In this document: positions 23,501-33,103 of the stretch, piece by piece
Position numbering within the stretch: the first letter of the stretch is position 1
Layout: each line of letters begins with the position of its first letter
From: Patiria pectinifera
Lineage: Eukaryota > Echinodermata > Asteroidea > Valvatida > Asterinidae
Assembly (NCBI GenBank): GCA_029964075.1
Contig: CM057149.1
Location: 32,508,900 to 32,572,899 of the forward strand
Length of the DNA stretch: 64,000 bases
Direction: 5' to 3'
Position numbers and translations under genes: made by a program
Notes under the pieces: model-generated
What the model was told of the DNA's origin: nothing
Seen by the model: only the letters and a program-made list of their open reading frames with translations
The model's database searches: none

Positions 23501-26500
23501 GAGAGCGGTATTTAGAGTGGGTAAGTATGAGTAACTACAACAGAGTTTGCCCTATCGAAAATAATAGTGGCGTAGCATCATGGGCGTCGCGAGGGCAGGG
23601 GCACTTGCCCCTGAAAGCCAAAAAAAAAAAAAAAAAGGAAAAAAAAAAAAAAGAAAAAAGAAAAGAAAAGAAAAAGAGGCGCGGAGACAAAGTGGTGTAA
23701 ATTTAATGAGTTGGGGGGGGGGGCAGAATGTCCCTGCCCCCCTCTAAAACTGATAAATCGAGAATGTGTTGAGAAATACAAGCATTTTTTGGCAATTTTT
23801 TTTTTTTGCCCCCCTCTAGAAAAAATCCTGGCGACGCCCATGCGTAGCATCCCTTATGTTTTGTCGCAAGAGTCCTTTTTTTGCACAAGTGCATGTTTTA
23901 ACGAGTCCCTTTTTGTCATGGATACCCTTTTTTTAACGTTCCGCGAACGTCGACAGTTGTGCAGCCATGACAAGAGCCACCTTTTGTCCCATAGTGCCCA
24001 TGAACGTCCGCTTTGAACAGCGCCCCTAGTAGAGAAATGGTGTAAAGTTTTCAACCAAGTTGCCAATGAATTCAGTAGCGAGTTATAATCTCCCTTGACT
24101 ATATATATTTCTCTCAGATCATTGTAACTGCATAGAGTAATAACGGTCCTGTTACATCCTGTATTCCAAACATACCAGTCAAGAGATCAGCAGTCTGTCT
24201 GTCGTACCCAAACTGTACCTCCAGATATTTGGGGACAAACATCCCGTAGCCGTACATGATGAAATAGAAGGTACTCTGGGACAGACACGTCAGGGAACAT
24301 GTCGGGTTCTTCAAAGTCCTCCAGACAGTCCACACGAACTCTGTATCAACCGGAACAAATCCCACCACGATTACAAAAACAAACATCAACGGAGTTTATT
24401 GTTTTTGACGAAAGACACTAATCACACTGAAAGACACTGATCACTGTTGCCCGTCATAATTAAAGAACACAAGTTTCCTTCCCGATTTTGTCTTCAATTT
24501 CTACTCCTATAAAACAGGTTAAATAAACAGTAAGCCTACGTAACATCGCGTACTGCAAAGACGTCCACAAACGGATTGTAGAAGTTGACAACGATTATGA
24601 TGAATACGTCATTGACTTCAAAATGATAGGGTTTAAAAGCTCGTGGCTTTCTAAAAGGCCGAAAGTGCCATCAAAGTCTAATCCGATTACATGTTAATGC
24701 ATGCCTGTTTTTCCTCTAACAAATCCAAATCGTGGGTAATACAGAATTTCTTTTGGTCTTGATTAACTGTCACACTTTCAGAATAATCAGGCCGATTTTG
24801 TCCCTTCCTTTCCAGGATGGATGAAAAATCCTGCAAGGTGTCATTCGACAGGATCACACAATTTTGGTAATTTATCTCATTGTTTTTGACGGAGCAGCGG
24901 AACCGCTGATTGAACACTAGGAGGTGAAGCATTAATAATAGGAAGGGAAACCTTAAGTGACGTCATTTGCAGTATAGTTTTGCTATGCTCAATTTTTGTG
25001 CCTCTGCCATTTCTTTTCTTTTGAAAAGCGGCTGGAAGGGCTTAGCTTAAACCACAAACTTCACGTCATGAAACGTTTGCGGCCTCGCTTTTAAAGAAAG
25101 GCCATTTTGGATTAGTTATTTATTATGCTTACCTTTGATGTCCAGAAACTGATGGTTCCCTTCGTTGTCGTTCTCAGCCTCGTGCGTCTCGTTACTTGTG
25201 AACTTCTCCGTTGTCTCGTGCTCGTCATCAGGCTGGCGATGTGCTGATGACGGCATCCGGCGCGGGAAAAGCGGGAAGAGAGCGGCCGAGAGGCAAAAGA
25301 GAACAGCAAGGACGATGAAGCCCAGCCACCACGCTCCGATCCAGTGCGGGTCTCCCGGGCCCAGGGACAGGTCGGTCTCAGCTCCAACCAGCCGGTAGAA
25401 GTCCACCCAGATACCGATGAAGGCTGCGGCCAGCATGACCCCGACAACTGGTCCAATGCCCAGGACCGCATTGATGATGCCTGAAATCGAGACGTGCTGC
25501 AGGTTTTAAAACTAAAACCCTTGATAAAAGGAGGTTACCACAATTACCCTCCAGGCATATTGTAACCTACAGTTGTGTCACTGAAGAGTCACCGAGGAGT
25601 GCAGTTATCCAGATCCAGCCCCCGTTATTTGTTTTCAATCGGCTCGAGGATGCCGATGACAATGTCATTTTAAACGAAGTTACCTACATTTTTACTACAC
25701 TTAGTCAGCTGGCTTATGTAAAAAATATCATCTTACATATGCAATTTGAAATTTTCAGGGATTATGAAACACTATAAAACCAAAATCCACTTGATGCCAA
25801 TTTCAATCCCAGCAGAGTGTTTTCCTAGTAATGTTCTTTAGCCGAAGTGAAGAATGTACAATTGAATACCCATTTTAATATGATGTGACATGTAAACATT
25901 CGTCCTCCCCGTTCACTATGATACTGGATGGGAAACAAACCACAAACGAAAAGTGAAATATAATTATCTGAATCGTTTTTTGCGCGCGAAGCCCCCAGGT
26001 TTTTAAAGTAATGACCCGCCCATAAAAGGCAGCAAGTGGTTTTGAACTTCTTGAGGTATCGTTAAGTCATGATCCTGTGAGTTTCAAAGATTTTACCCGA
26101 AAATGAATATGGGCCCCAACAAGCCCACTGACTAACTGTTATCAACAGGCAATACACTCGGAAGTGAAACTTTGGGAATGCGCGTAAAACGGGGATTGTA
26201 CGAAATGGAGCACGCGTATACAAGACTTGAATAGAACACCTACTAAATGCAGAAATGGCGCATCCGCCCCTACTACCCGGGAACAATATCCAGGAGGTGG
26301 GGGCACTAAATGAGCACTTGTCTTTTGGTGATTTAAACAACAGAAAGTTCATTTTGTAAAAAAATAAATCCCAAGGGGGGGGGGGGTTGTTACCGACCTC
26401 CAGCTCAGGGGCGGTTAGTCCCATAAATGTGACGGAAATACTGGACTACCTCCATTTAATTAACGTCACACATCCCACATGCGGTATAAGCACGGAGGGT

Positions 26501-29500
26501 CCCGTTACTAGGGGAGCCAAAAATGATTAAAGATCGAAATTATTTTGTCAGCAGAAAATCAACCCAGCTAGAGTTTGCATGCTAAATAGCACACAATCGT
26601 TAAATTTGGTACCTTCAGAGGTCTAGTTATCCAAAAATCATGGTAATTCGTCAAAGAATGCAGACGGTTTTGAAAAAGCATGGCGTCTGTGATATTTACC
26701 AGACTGTTTCCCGGCCGCCCTAATTATAGTCGAAAGGCCAATGGGGTCACGGAACCAGACAAGGGCTTTAATCATCTACTGAGCGTGCGTCAACTTTGGC
26801 AAAGTGCAGCGTTGCTGTCGCCTGTCATTCCAAAATCGTTGAAGCCCGGTCTGCAGTGAAGCGCGCCCTCTTGTGTGCGCTCTTCATCCTCGGCAGCGTA
26901 TTGTATAGGTCTGGGTACTTCACAGAGCGCCAAAGATTTTGGAATGACATGCAAGTGATATGGGTGCAGACCAGAAAATCGGTCCGAAATTGCCTGCGCC
27001 GGCCAAATCACGATTTGCATGCCCTAAAAATCTTCGGTATTGTGCATGCTGTGGGCCATGAACTTGAGGGTTTGTAAAAAAAAATGGGTGGAAGCCGTGC
27101 ACAGGACTGGGAGCTTGCAGTTCTGTGCTATTTTGATGTAATTTGGATCCTAAAAGCGCTCTATTTTGCAATGGAGTGTAGGCATCGTCTTTCAAAATGG
27201 CGATGGGCTTCAGGACTATTTTCAGGGGTGATCATCTTCAGACGGAAATTTCTCCTAAAAGTCATGAGTTGACCCCCCAAAAATTGAAAAGAAAATTAAA
27301 GATGATGAAATAAGCTTTAATTTGATGTGTGTCTCGAACACCTTGGAGAGTTGTGAGTATTTTTCCCGAATTTTTGAAGTGGGAGCATTTACCATTGGGG
27401 TCTATGGAAGTTTATTTACTGGTCTGCTACCTATAGTTTCAAAATGGCGCCTTCCATCGTTTGTTGTCAAATGTTTGCGAAGTGGTTTTTTTTCAGGGGG
27501 CGGAACCTGGGGGGCAGCGTTTCAAAAGGGGTCACCCAATGGCGGTTCCGCAACAAATGCGCCCAAAATCTGAATAGGCCGATGGACTGTCGTCCGATCA
27601 CAGCAATTTCGAGCGAACAAGGGGGGGGGGGTTAATTTGCCGTCTGGAAGGAGCAAAAACTCAATAAACGCCCGTTGGGGGCTCCCTGCAGTAAGGTAGC
27701 CGCAAACAGAGGGCTTGTTTTCAGGCCAGAAATCGCAGTCAGAAATTGTTTTTCTTGCAATTTTTTGATGAAATATGAGTCATCCATCCTTCCTCGTGCC
27801 GTACAAGTGGTTTGGGGAAATTTTTCAAAACCTCGCTTCTTTATAGTTTCAAATGGCGCCTTCCATCGTTTGTTGTCAAAAGTTTGCGGAGTGTTTTTTT
27901 TCAGGGGGGCGGAACCTGGGGGGGGGGGCAGCGTTTCAAAAGGGGTCACCAATGGCGGTACCGCAACAAATGCGCCCAAAATCTGAATAGGGCCGATGGA
28001 CCGTCGTCCGATAACAGCAATTTCGAGCGAACAAGGGGGGGGGGGGGTAATTTGGGGTCGGAAGGAGCAAAAACTCAATTAACGCCCGTTGGGGGCGCCC
28101 TGCAGTAAGGTAGCCGCAAACAGAGGGCTTGTTTTCAGGCCAGAAATCGCAGTCAGAAATGTTTTTTTCTTGCAAATTTTAATGAAATATGAGTCATCCA
28201 TCCTTCCTCATGCCGTACAAGTGGTTTGGGGAAATTTTTCAAAACCTCGCTTCTTTATAGGGTGCAGACCAGTAAATCGGTCCGAAATTGCCTGCGCCGG
28301 CCAAATCACGATTTGCATGCCCTAAAAATCTTCGGTATTTGAGCATGCTGTGGGCCATGAACTTGAGGGTTTGTAAATAATATGGGTGGAAGCCGTGCAC
28401 AGGACTGGGAGCTTGCAGTTCTGTGTTATTTTGATGTAATTTGGACCCAAAAAGCGCTCTATTTTGCAATGGAGTGTAGGCATCGTTTTTCAAAATGGCG
28501 ATGGGCTTCAGGACCATTTTCAGGGGTGATCATCTTCAGATGGAAATTTCTCCTAAAAGTCATGAGTTGACCCCCCAAAAATTGAAAAGAAAATGAAAGA
28601 TGAGGAAATAAGCTTTAATTTGATGTGTGTCTCGAACACCTTGGAGAGTTGTGAGTATTTTTCCCGAATTTTTGAAGTGGGAGCATTTACCATTGGGGTC
28701 TATGGAAGTCTATTTACTGGTCTGCTACCATATGCCAAAGTTGACGCACGCTCTGTAGATGATTAAAGCTCTTGTCTGGTTCCCTGACCCCATTGGCCTT
28801 TTGACTAAGATTGACTTGTATATTTTGGTACTTTATACTTACGTATGTTTACTTTTTGTACAGCGCTTCGAAACACTGCGTATTAAGCGCTATATAAATG
28901 TTAATTATTATTATTATTATTATTATTAGGGTGGCCGTGAAACAGTCTGGTAAATATCACAGACGCCATGCTTTTTCAAAACCGTCTGCATTCTTTGACG
29001 ATTTACCATGATTTTTGGATAACTAGACCTCTTAAGGTACCGAATTTATCGATTTTGTGCTATTTAGCAAGCATACTATAGCTTGGTTGATTTTCTGCTG
29101 ACAAAATAATTTCGATCTTTAATTAATTTTCGGCTCCCCTAGTAACGGGACCCTCCGTGCTTATACGGCATGTGGGATATGTGACGTTAAATATGGAGGT
29201 AGTCCAGTATTTCCGTCACATTTATGGGACTAAGGGGGGGGGGTATTCACATCATTTAATGGGGTTGTAAATAAAAAAATATCCAATCTTGCCTCCCCCA
29301 ATTTCTGAGCGGGGCACGAAAGGGAGAGAGTTCCCCAGCGAAGAGAGGGGGGGGGGTAGGGGGTGGGCGTGGGGCCCTATAAGTTCACCACTTCTACCCG
29401 TGGCGATCTTCCCAAATGTCGAACACTTTTCTGTCTCTGACGTCTTACTTAGTCTTTGTCCGTCAGTCAATCGTGTCAAAAACAAATGTTGTTGGTTTAA

Positions 29501-30193
29501 TTTGGTGGGGTGCTATCGCTCAGTATTTCCCTTACCCATGTAAACCGCAGTGGTTCCAGGCGATGAACAATCAGCTACGTATGCCATACCGATCGGATAG
29601 GATACCATACCAACGCCTTGCAAAAACATCCCCAGGTAGAATAGCGACATGGAGGCAGAATCGATGGCAACATCGTCACTCACAGATGAGCATTCCTCGG
29701 TGATGTCCGAGTCGTAGCAGGCAGAAGTCTCACCGGCGAAGCCCTGCGTGGAGTTGTCGCCAGTTGCCAGCACAACACTTGGGGGAAGGTAAAGATCATG
29801 AAGAAAGGCCGGCAGGGCATACATCAACGCACCAAGGCCAAGTGATATCCCAGAGACACCAAGCAGGCAAGGCTTGCAGCCGGGGACCACCGTGCCGATG
29901 CAGAAGGCCAGGAGGATACCGAGGATTCCCCCGACGCAATAGACGGTAGTCATGCTTCCCAGCTCGGTCAGCGTGAGCTGGAAGTGAGCTTCCACGGTGG
30001 TGATGGTGCCCGTATGCATACCAATGTTGATGCCATCGATGGCTGTGTAGACACACATTGCCACCAGAAACACCCAGGGCCGAGCCAAGCGCTTTAGGAA
30101 AGGCGGCTCCCAGCAACAAATGCCGCACCCATCCGCTTCGGGAGCCGGTAAAATGTCCAGAGTTTTCGAGTATTTTGCAGAAGATTCCGCCAT
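17293..30193 (-). CDS. Organic anion transporting polypeptide (SLCO/OATP family), 8 exons, 678 aa
   Basis: Eight exons join in frame with matching phases: 30193-29536, 25480-25133, 24340-24176, 22577-22373, 19610-19472, 19068-18875, 18024-17963 and 17558-17293 (2,037 nt with stop). The product is a 12-helix sodium-independent carrier for amphipathic organic anions in the plasma membrane. Family marks are the DPHWIGAWWLGF signature at about residues 263-274 (family usually has RW; here HW), FVPKYLE after helix 7, a Kazal-like extracellular loop 5 with PVC..YFSPCHAGC and SDCAC (about 468-515), and ESCGGQQGACLLY before helix 12. The length is typical. An upstream in-frame ATG at 30232 would add 13 residues; ATG 30193 was chosen because MAESS starts a normal cytoplasmic tail. 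The subfamily cannot be fixed by eye. Introns are full of MITEs. Confidence 0.93.
17963..18024 (-). CDS. OATP exon 7: 62-nt micro-exon, helix 11
   Basis: The exon is too short for an ordinary ORF search and was found from the phase gap between its neighbours. The acceptor is GAAACAG|ATCTG and the donor TTATTG|GTAAGC (phase 2 in, phase 1 out). It encodes VTSESRLVALSVAYLTQVI, matching the RSLALGVQWVIVRTLG block that vertebrate SLCO genes carry on a small exon at the same place. Confidence 0.88.
18210..18670. repeat. Minisatellite of GAGGACTTGT units in an OATP intron
   Basis: Imperfect 10-11-bp units (ACTTGTGAGG) run on both sides of the MITE at 18369-18586. The MITE therefore inserted into an existing minisatellite. 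Confidence 0.8.
18369..18586. mobile_element. MITE with GTCGCGTCAGTGCAAC ends
   Basis: GTCGCGTCAGTGCAAC(A)AGGTCGTA at the left end is repeated inverted as TACGACCTTGTTGCAC plus TGACGCGAC at the right. The 218-bp element has no coding capacity. AGGTCGTATCTC and its complement recur internally, giving extra hairpins. Confidence 0.85.
18875..19068 (-). CDS. OATP exon 6: end of Kazal-like loop and helix 10
   Basis: The acceptor AATGCAG precedes GGCAACTACTCC and the donor is GTGAG|GTAAGA (phase 0 in, phase 2 out). It encodes NYSDCACP, then GACGTQC and the hydrophobic FLLVLTGVFVLATFG helix. Confidence 0.92.
19472..19610 (-). CDS. OATP exon 5: first part of the Kazal-like loop
   Basis: The acceptor is TTATGCAG|CTCGG and the donor CCCAA|GTAAAA (phase 2 in, phase 0 out). 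It encodes APCNQNCSCSMALYAPVC and YFSPCHAGC, the conserved cysteine loop between helices 9 and 10. Confidence 0.92.
19813..19916 (+). mobile_element. Small MITE with CTAGACGTTGC / GCAACGTCTAG ends, copy 1
   Basis: A ~104-bp element in an OATP intron. The same sequence, inverted, lies at 20471-20596, so the pair forms a large inverted repeat about 0.8 kb long. Confidence 0.75.
20471..20596 (-). mobile_element. Small MITE with CTAGACGTTGC ends, copy 2 (inverted)
   Basis: The element holds GGTTGGTCGTGATAGCG and GGTTATCGCAGCGGCGGG, the complements of phrases in copy 1. It abuts the 470-bp MITE that starts at 20598. Confidence 0.75.
20598..21066 (+). mobile_element. 470-bp MITE (GGGTGCAGACCAGTAAAT ends), copy 1
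   Basis: The left end GGGTGCAGACCAGTAAAT is matched by ATTTACTGGTCTGCTACCC at the right end. Internal phrases such as GCATGCTGTGGGCCATGAAC and ACCTTGGAGAGTTGTGAG are shared with copies at 26962, 28260 and, diverged, 32043 and 32558. It is non-autonomous. Confidence 0.9.
21067..22372. other. OATP intron DNA with small palindromes
   Basis: No exon was found here. TAGTCTGGTTCC with GGAACCAGTCTA (about 21400-21482) and GGTTGGAAAAACC with GGTTTTTCCAAC (about 21370-21595) form nested inverted pairs. CCGACGCCTCAT / ATGAGGCGTCGG is inverted at 22067-22140. These look like decayed MITE ends. Confidence 0.5.
22373..22577 (-). CDS. OATP exon 4: helices 8-9
   Basis: The acceptor CAACAG precedes GTGTGCTGCTC and the donor is AGCAG|GTAGGG (phase 1 in, phase 2 out). 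A closer donor, GGC|GTGAGC, does not fit the phase of the next exon. It encodes LLAPAYAVGELLAGFLVKK and helix 9 (CVVLTACVVGMALLMVIGC). Confidence 0.9.
22604..22830 (-). mobile_element. Diverged partial SINE in OATP intron
   Basis: TATTTATAAAGTGCATG, CACATCATTATTA, GCTCATTTGAGTCAATGAAAC and CCATTTCAGC match, in order, the SINE at 62611-62980. The tRNA-like head is missing. Confidence 0.6.
22850..23200. repeat. Dispersed ~330-bp repeat with (CA)n, copy 1
   Basis: The repeat starts in (CA)n. It then carries GGACATTC(T)TTTGTTTTCGTGTA, ACTGTGAAAACTCT, CAACCCAA, TAACCTAACCCAAAAATGC and TGTGGACATCTTTTG. The same order occurs at 33104-33425. The family is unknown. Confidence 0.75.
23580..23842 (+). 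mobile_element. MITE with ATGGGCGTCGC / GCGACGCCCAT ends, copy 1
   Basis: The left end is ATGGGCGTCGCGAGG and the right end CTGGCGACGCCCATG. Poly-A and G/C runs lie inside, with AAACTGATAAATCGAGAATGT. Relatives occur at 41550, 42850 and 60453. Local frames rich in F, K or G come from its homopolymers. Confidence 0.85.
24176..24340 (-). CDS. OATP exon 3: helix 7
   Basis: The acceptor is GATACAG|AGTTC and the donor GACTG|GTATGT, phase 1 in and out, 165 nt. It encodes WRTLKNPTC, helix 7 and FVPKYLEVQFGYDRQTADLL, matching the LKNPTF..FLPKYLE block of the family. Confidence 0.92.
25133..25480 (-). CDS. OATP exon 2: helices 5-6 and family signature
   Basis: The acceptor TTTCAG precedes GCATCATCAAT and the donor is AAAG|GTAAGC, phase 1 in and out. 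It encodes GIINAVLGIGPVVGVML, the DPHWIGAWW signature and a charged cytoplasmic loop rich in E, T and N after FPLFPRR. Confidence 0.93.
26822..26948. repeat. Inner hairpin within the 2.8-kb foldback element
   Basis: TGTCATTCCAAAATC near 26822 is complemented by GATTTTGGAATGACA ending at 26948. Confidence 0.7.
26962..27431 (+). mobile_element. 470-bp MITE (GGGTGCAGACCAG family), copy 2
   Basis: Nearly full length and very close to copy 3. It has GGGTGCAGACCAG at the left and GGTCTGCTACC at the right, and ATA on both outer sides. It lies inside the 2.8-kb foldback element. Confidence 0.9.
27432..28259. repeat. Tandem pair of ~410-bp repeats
   Basis: Units 27432-27841 and 27842-28259 share, in order, GGCGCCTTCCATCGTTTGTT, GGGGCGGAACCTGGGG, AAATGCGCCCAAAATCTGAA, AATTTCGAGCGAACAAGGGG and GGTAGCCGCAAACAGAGGGC. 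G-runs differ in length. High identity suggests a recent duplication between the two 470-bp MITEs. Confidence 0.85.
28260..28729 (+). mobile_element. 470-bp MITE (GGGTGCAGACCAG family), copy 3
   Basis: Full length, same orientation as copy 2 and almost identical to it. The right end GGTCTGCTACC is followed by ATA, and the left end is preceded by TATA. Confidence 0.9.
28802..28930 (+). mobile_element. 3' tail of a SINE/LINE inserted in the foldback arm
   Basis: GTACAGCGCTTCGAAACACT and AAGCGCTATATAAATG are followed by (TTA)n. This is the usual 3' end of L2/CR1-type LINEs and their SINEs. It interrupts the right arm of the foldback element, so it is younger than that element. Confidence 0.75.
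29536..30193 (-). CDS. OATP exon 1: N-terminus and membrane helices 1-4
   Basis: 219 codons plus one base. The exon covers the cytoplasmic tail, helix 1 (RPWVFLVAMCVYTAIDG), helix 2 (GGILGILLAFCIG), helix 3 (LLGVSGISLGLGALMYALP), extracellular loop 2 with an NST glycosylation sequon, and helix 4 (LFYLGMFLQGVGMVSYPIG). It ends TACATGG with donor GTAAGG, phase 1. Confidence 0.93.
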
Positions 30194-30297
30194 GATATGT
30201 TCCTTCTCCCTATGCGCACGTGAAGCGGTCACGGCCGCGGCCGCTAATCCTCATTTGAATACAGTTGCCAGCTGTGGTATAATTTTAACTTTAATTT

Positions 30298-30910
30298 ATG
30301 CAAATTAATATATGACATTTATGCAAATTATTAATCCGCATTTGGCAAATTTGGGAAACATAGGGATCTTGAAATTTACCTAGGACTAGAATAATGATAA
30401 AATCAATGTAAAAGGACTAAAATTGTTGTTTGAAGTTTCTCAAGAAGCTATCTAGTATGAGAAATATGACCAAATCAATGTAAAAGTCCTAAAATATGCG
30501 GCCATTTTGGATTTATGCAAATTAGGCATATTTCCACCACTTGGATTTTTTTGGACTTTTAGTATGTCATTTTAGGGACCTTATAGAAATGCACTGTGGT
30601 GAAAAAAATTCTGTTGCAATTTGTTTGAGGTCAAACCTTATATTGCCTGGACTATAGTATTAAAGTAGTTCCACAGCTGCTGCTTTTGAGCAGTCCCGCT
30701 ACCACACAAAGGCTGTGCAGTCATGCGGGCCACTTGCTCTATGTGTGGAGGAATGTCCCCTTACACCCCGTACTTAAGGGGTTAAGGAGAACGGACGAGG
30801 AACTGTGGATTCGTGCTGATGCAGTTCGCCTCCATTCTTGCGCGAATCTACAGGTCCTAGTCCATTCTCTGACTTAACCTATTTCCTAAAACAACAATAG
30901 TTTATGCAAA
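30298..30910. promoter_or_regulatory. Four ATGCAAAT octamers upstream of the OATP start
   Basis: Perfect POU-type octamers lie at 30298-30305, 30321-30328, 30515-30522 and 30903-30910. The first two are 23 bp apart (about two helical turns) and about 105-135 bp upstream of the OATP ATG at 30193. A role in OATP transcription is inference; all lie in AT-rich DNA with TATGCAAATTA-type phrases. Confidence 0.4.
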
Positions 30911-30937
30911 TAAGATCATGGTTTACCCGCATCATTC

Positions 30938-31765
30938 ATAACGGAAATACCTCAATGCATTTATTATTTCAAATAGGTGAACAGGTGTTATGAAATTAAT
31001 AAATGTAACTTTATAAAATATATATAGGCCTATGAGTTATAAAAGACGACCAAACAAAGAGATACGAGACACGTAAAATAAACACAGCATCACATTTTAC
31101 ATTCTCATTTACAAGTTCGTGTCAACAATTTATTTTATTTCACACTACACTCAATCAATAACAATTTAATGACTTCTATATTACGATATTCTTGCGCTTT
31201 TCTTGCTCACTTGATCATTTCTTACTCATCTGCTCATTTCGCAAATCGTTACTATCCTCATTCTTTGATCAGAGAAAAGAGATTGGCGGCCAAATGAGCA
31301 TATGAGCACGAATTGATAAAGGAGACGAGCAAATGAGCAAATTATGAGCAAGAAATAAGCAAATGAGCAAGAAAAGAGCAAGAAATGAGCAAATAAGCAA
31401 AAATGAACAAGGAATGAAACGAGCAAGAACTGATCCAGTGAGCAAGAAAAACGCAAGAATAGTGTTATATAGAAGTCATTAAATTGTTATTGATTTAGTG
31501 TGGTGTGAAATAAAATAAACTGTTGACACGAACTTGTAAATGAGAATGTAAAGTGTGATGTTGTGTTCATTTTACGTGTCTCGTATCTCTTTGCTTAATT
31601 TGTAACTCATAGGCCTCTATATATTGTATAAAGTTACATTTATTAATGTCATACCTGTTCACCTATTTGAAAAAATAAAGGCATTGAGGTATTTCCGTTA
31701 TTTCAAATATTGACATTTTAAATGTTGGTCCAATCAAAATCATCAAACATAAAAAGAAGGTCCAT
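30938..31765. mobile_element. Large foldback element, copy 2
   Basis: TAACGGAAATACCTCAATGC at the left and GGCATTGAGGTATTTCCGTTA at the right (spaced by inverted GAGCAAGAAATGAGC minisatellite arms) match the copy at 10733-11940. It is shorter because the minisatellite arms have lost units. Confidence 0.85.
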
Positions 31766-32042
31766 TTTAAGGTAAAAGAGATCGGATTTCATGGAACTCT
31801 AAATTTCAATTGACACCGGGACAAAGTCGAGGTTTGAGAAAAAAACTGTATGCCATGAGTTTACCTCCAGTCATTATATCGATATCATGCGTGATACTAA
31901 GGCACACACTGCATGACGGTGTTCAGGTAATAGCCCCATCACTCCAAGGCGGATTGTACCGTTTATCCTTTTTAAGGCTTACAAGGAAACGCAAGCCTTG
32001 CAAAGCATTGTGGGTACGTCACTTGCTATAAATGGTGTAGGG

Positions 32043-32511
32043 ATGCAACCCTGCAAATAAATTCCCATAGACATCAGTGCTAAATGCCCATGCTTTAAAA
32101 TTCTTTTTAAAATACTCAGAACTCTCACAGGTATTCAAGCTGCACAGAAAATTGATGATCAACATGTCATCTTTCGTTTTCTTTTCATTTTTTGGTGGGT
32201 TGACCTTTGACTCCACGAGATATTCTCACCCAAAGAAGACGACCCCTATTTTCCCCCAAAGCGGAAAAAGTAGCCATCTTGAAAAACGATCCCTCGACAA
32301 CATGGCAAGATAGTGCCACTTTCGAGCCCAATAGCATCCAAAAATGCTCAGAATTGGAAGCCCCAAGTCCGGGCCAGAGGTTCATTACCATATCTCTTCA
32401 ATTCCCCAATTTTACGGCGCTCGGAACTCTCTAATATAGAATATTTTGAGGGTATAACTTTTATCCTTGAGCTCGGCGGATGAATTTTGGCTTATTTACC
32501 GGTGTGCACCC
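32043..32511 (-). mobile_element. 470-bp MITE family, old copy (inverted)
   Basis: GGGATGCAACCCTGCAAATAAA at one end and CTTATTTACCGGTGTGCACCC at the other are diverged versions of the family ends. Internal TCCCATAGACATC and AGAACTCTCACAGGTATTC are complements of copy 1 phrases. Confidence 0.65.
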
Positions 32512-32557
32512 GTATGCACGTGGCGCCATTATAGGACGCCGTGGACGAAAGAATTAG

Positions 32558-32955
32558 GGGTTGCAGACCAGTAAATAAACTGCCATATATAGACCCCAAT
32601 GATAAATGCCCCCACTTCAGAAATTCGGGGAAAAAAATACTCACAATTCTCCAAGGTGCTCGAGACACACATCAAATTAAAGCTTATTTCTTCATCTTTC
32701 ATTTTCTTTTCATTTTTTCGGGGGGGGGGGGGGTTAACTAATGACTTTTAGGAGAAATTTCCATCCGAAGACGATCATCCCTTAAAATAGTGCTGAAGGC
32801 CATCGCCATTTTGAAAAACGGTTTCTACACTCCATTGGAAAATAGAGCACTTTTAGGGCCCCAATTTCATCAAAATTTCACTGAAACCCAAGCTCACAGT
32901 CCTGCACGGCTTCCACCCATATTTGTTTACAAACCCTCATGGGCCATGCAAATCT
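32558..32955 (-). mobile_element. 470-bp MITE family, truncated inverted copy
   Basis: The copy starts GGGTTGCAGACCAGTAAAT, then runs AATTCTCCAAGGTGCTCGAG and CATCGCCATTTTGAAAAACG as complements of the other copies. The far end is lost near CATGGGCCATGCAAATC. Confidence 0.8.
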
Positions 32956-33103
32956 TCGACTAAAGTCGTCCAACCATATGCATCCTGCGTGCGAGTGCCT
33001 TAGTCGAACTATATAAGGTTGTTTTGCCTCAATGACGCGTTGAAAACAGCGTGGCTTGTGCGTGTGGCAATATGATGCCAGTGTGGCAGGGAATTCTGCT
33101 CCC

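Larger units (their letters stand above)
26415..29234. mobile_element. 2.8-kb foldback element with ~370-bp inverted arms and nested insertions
   Basis: The left arm 26415-26800 starts TTAGTCCCATAAATGTGACG. It returns inverted at about 28733-29234, ending CGTCACATTTATGGGACTAA. The phrases GCAGACGGTTTTGAAAAAGC, GGGTCCCGTTACTAGGGGAG and TGAGCGTGCGTCAACTTTGGC are shared inverted. The right arm is split by a SINE/LINE tail (28802-28930). Inside lie two 470-bp MITEs flanking a tandem pair of ~410-bp repeats. It sits in OATP intron 1 and has no transposase. Confidence 0.85.

Noticed and set aside
26415-29234. Autonomous DNA transposon
   Set aside because: Long inverted arms are present, but no transposase or other enzyme-like frame is seen inside.
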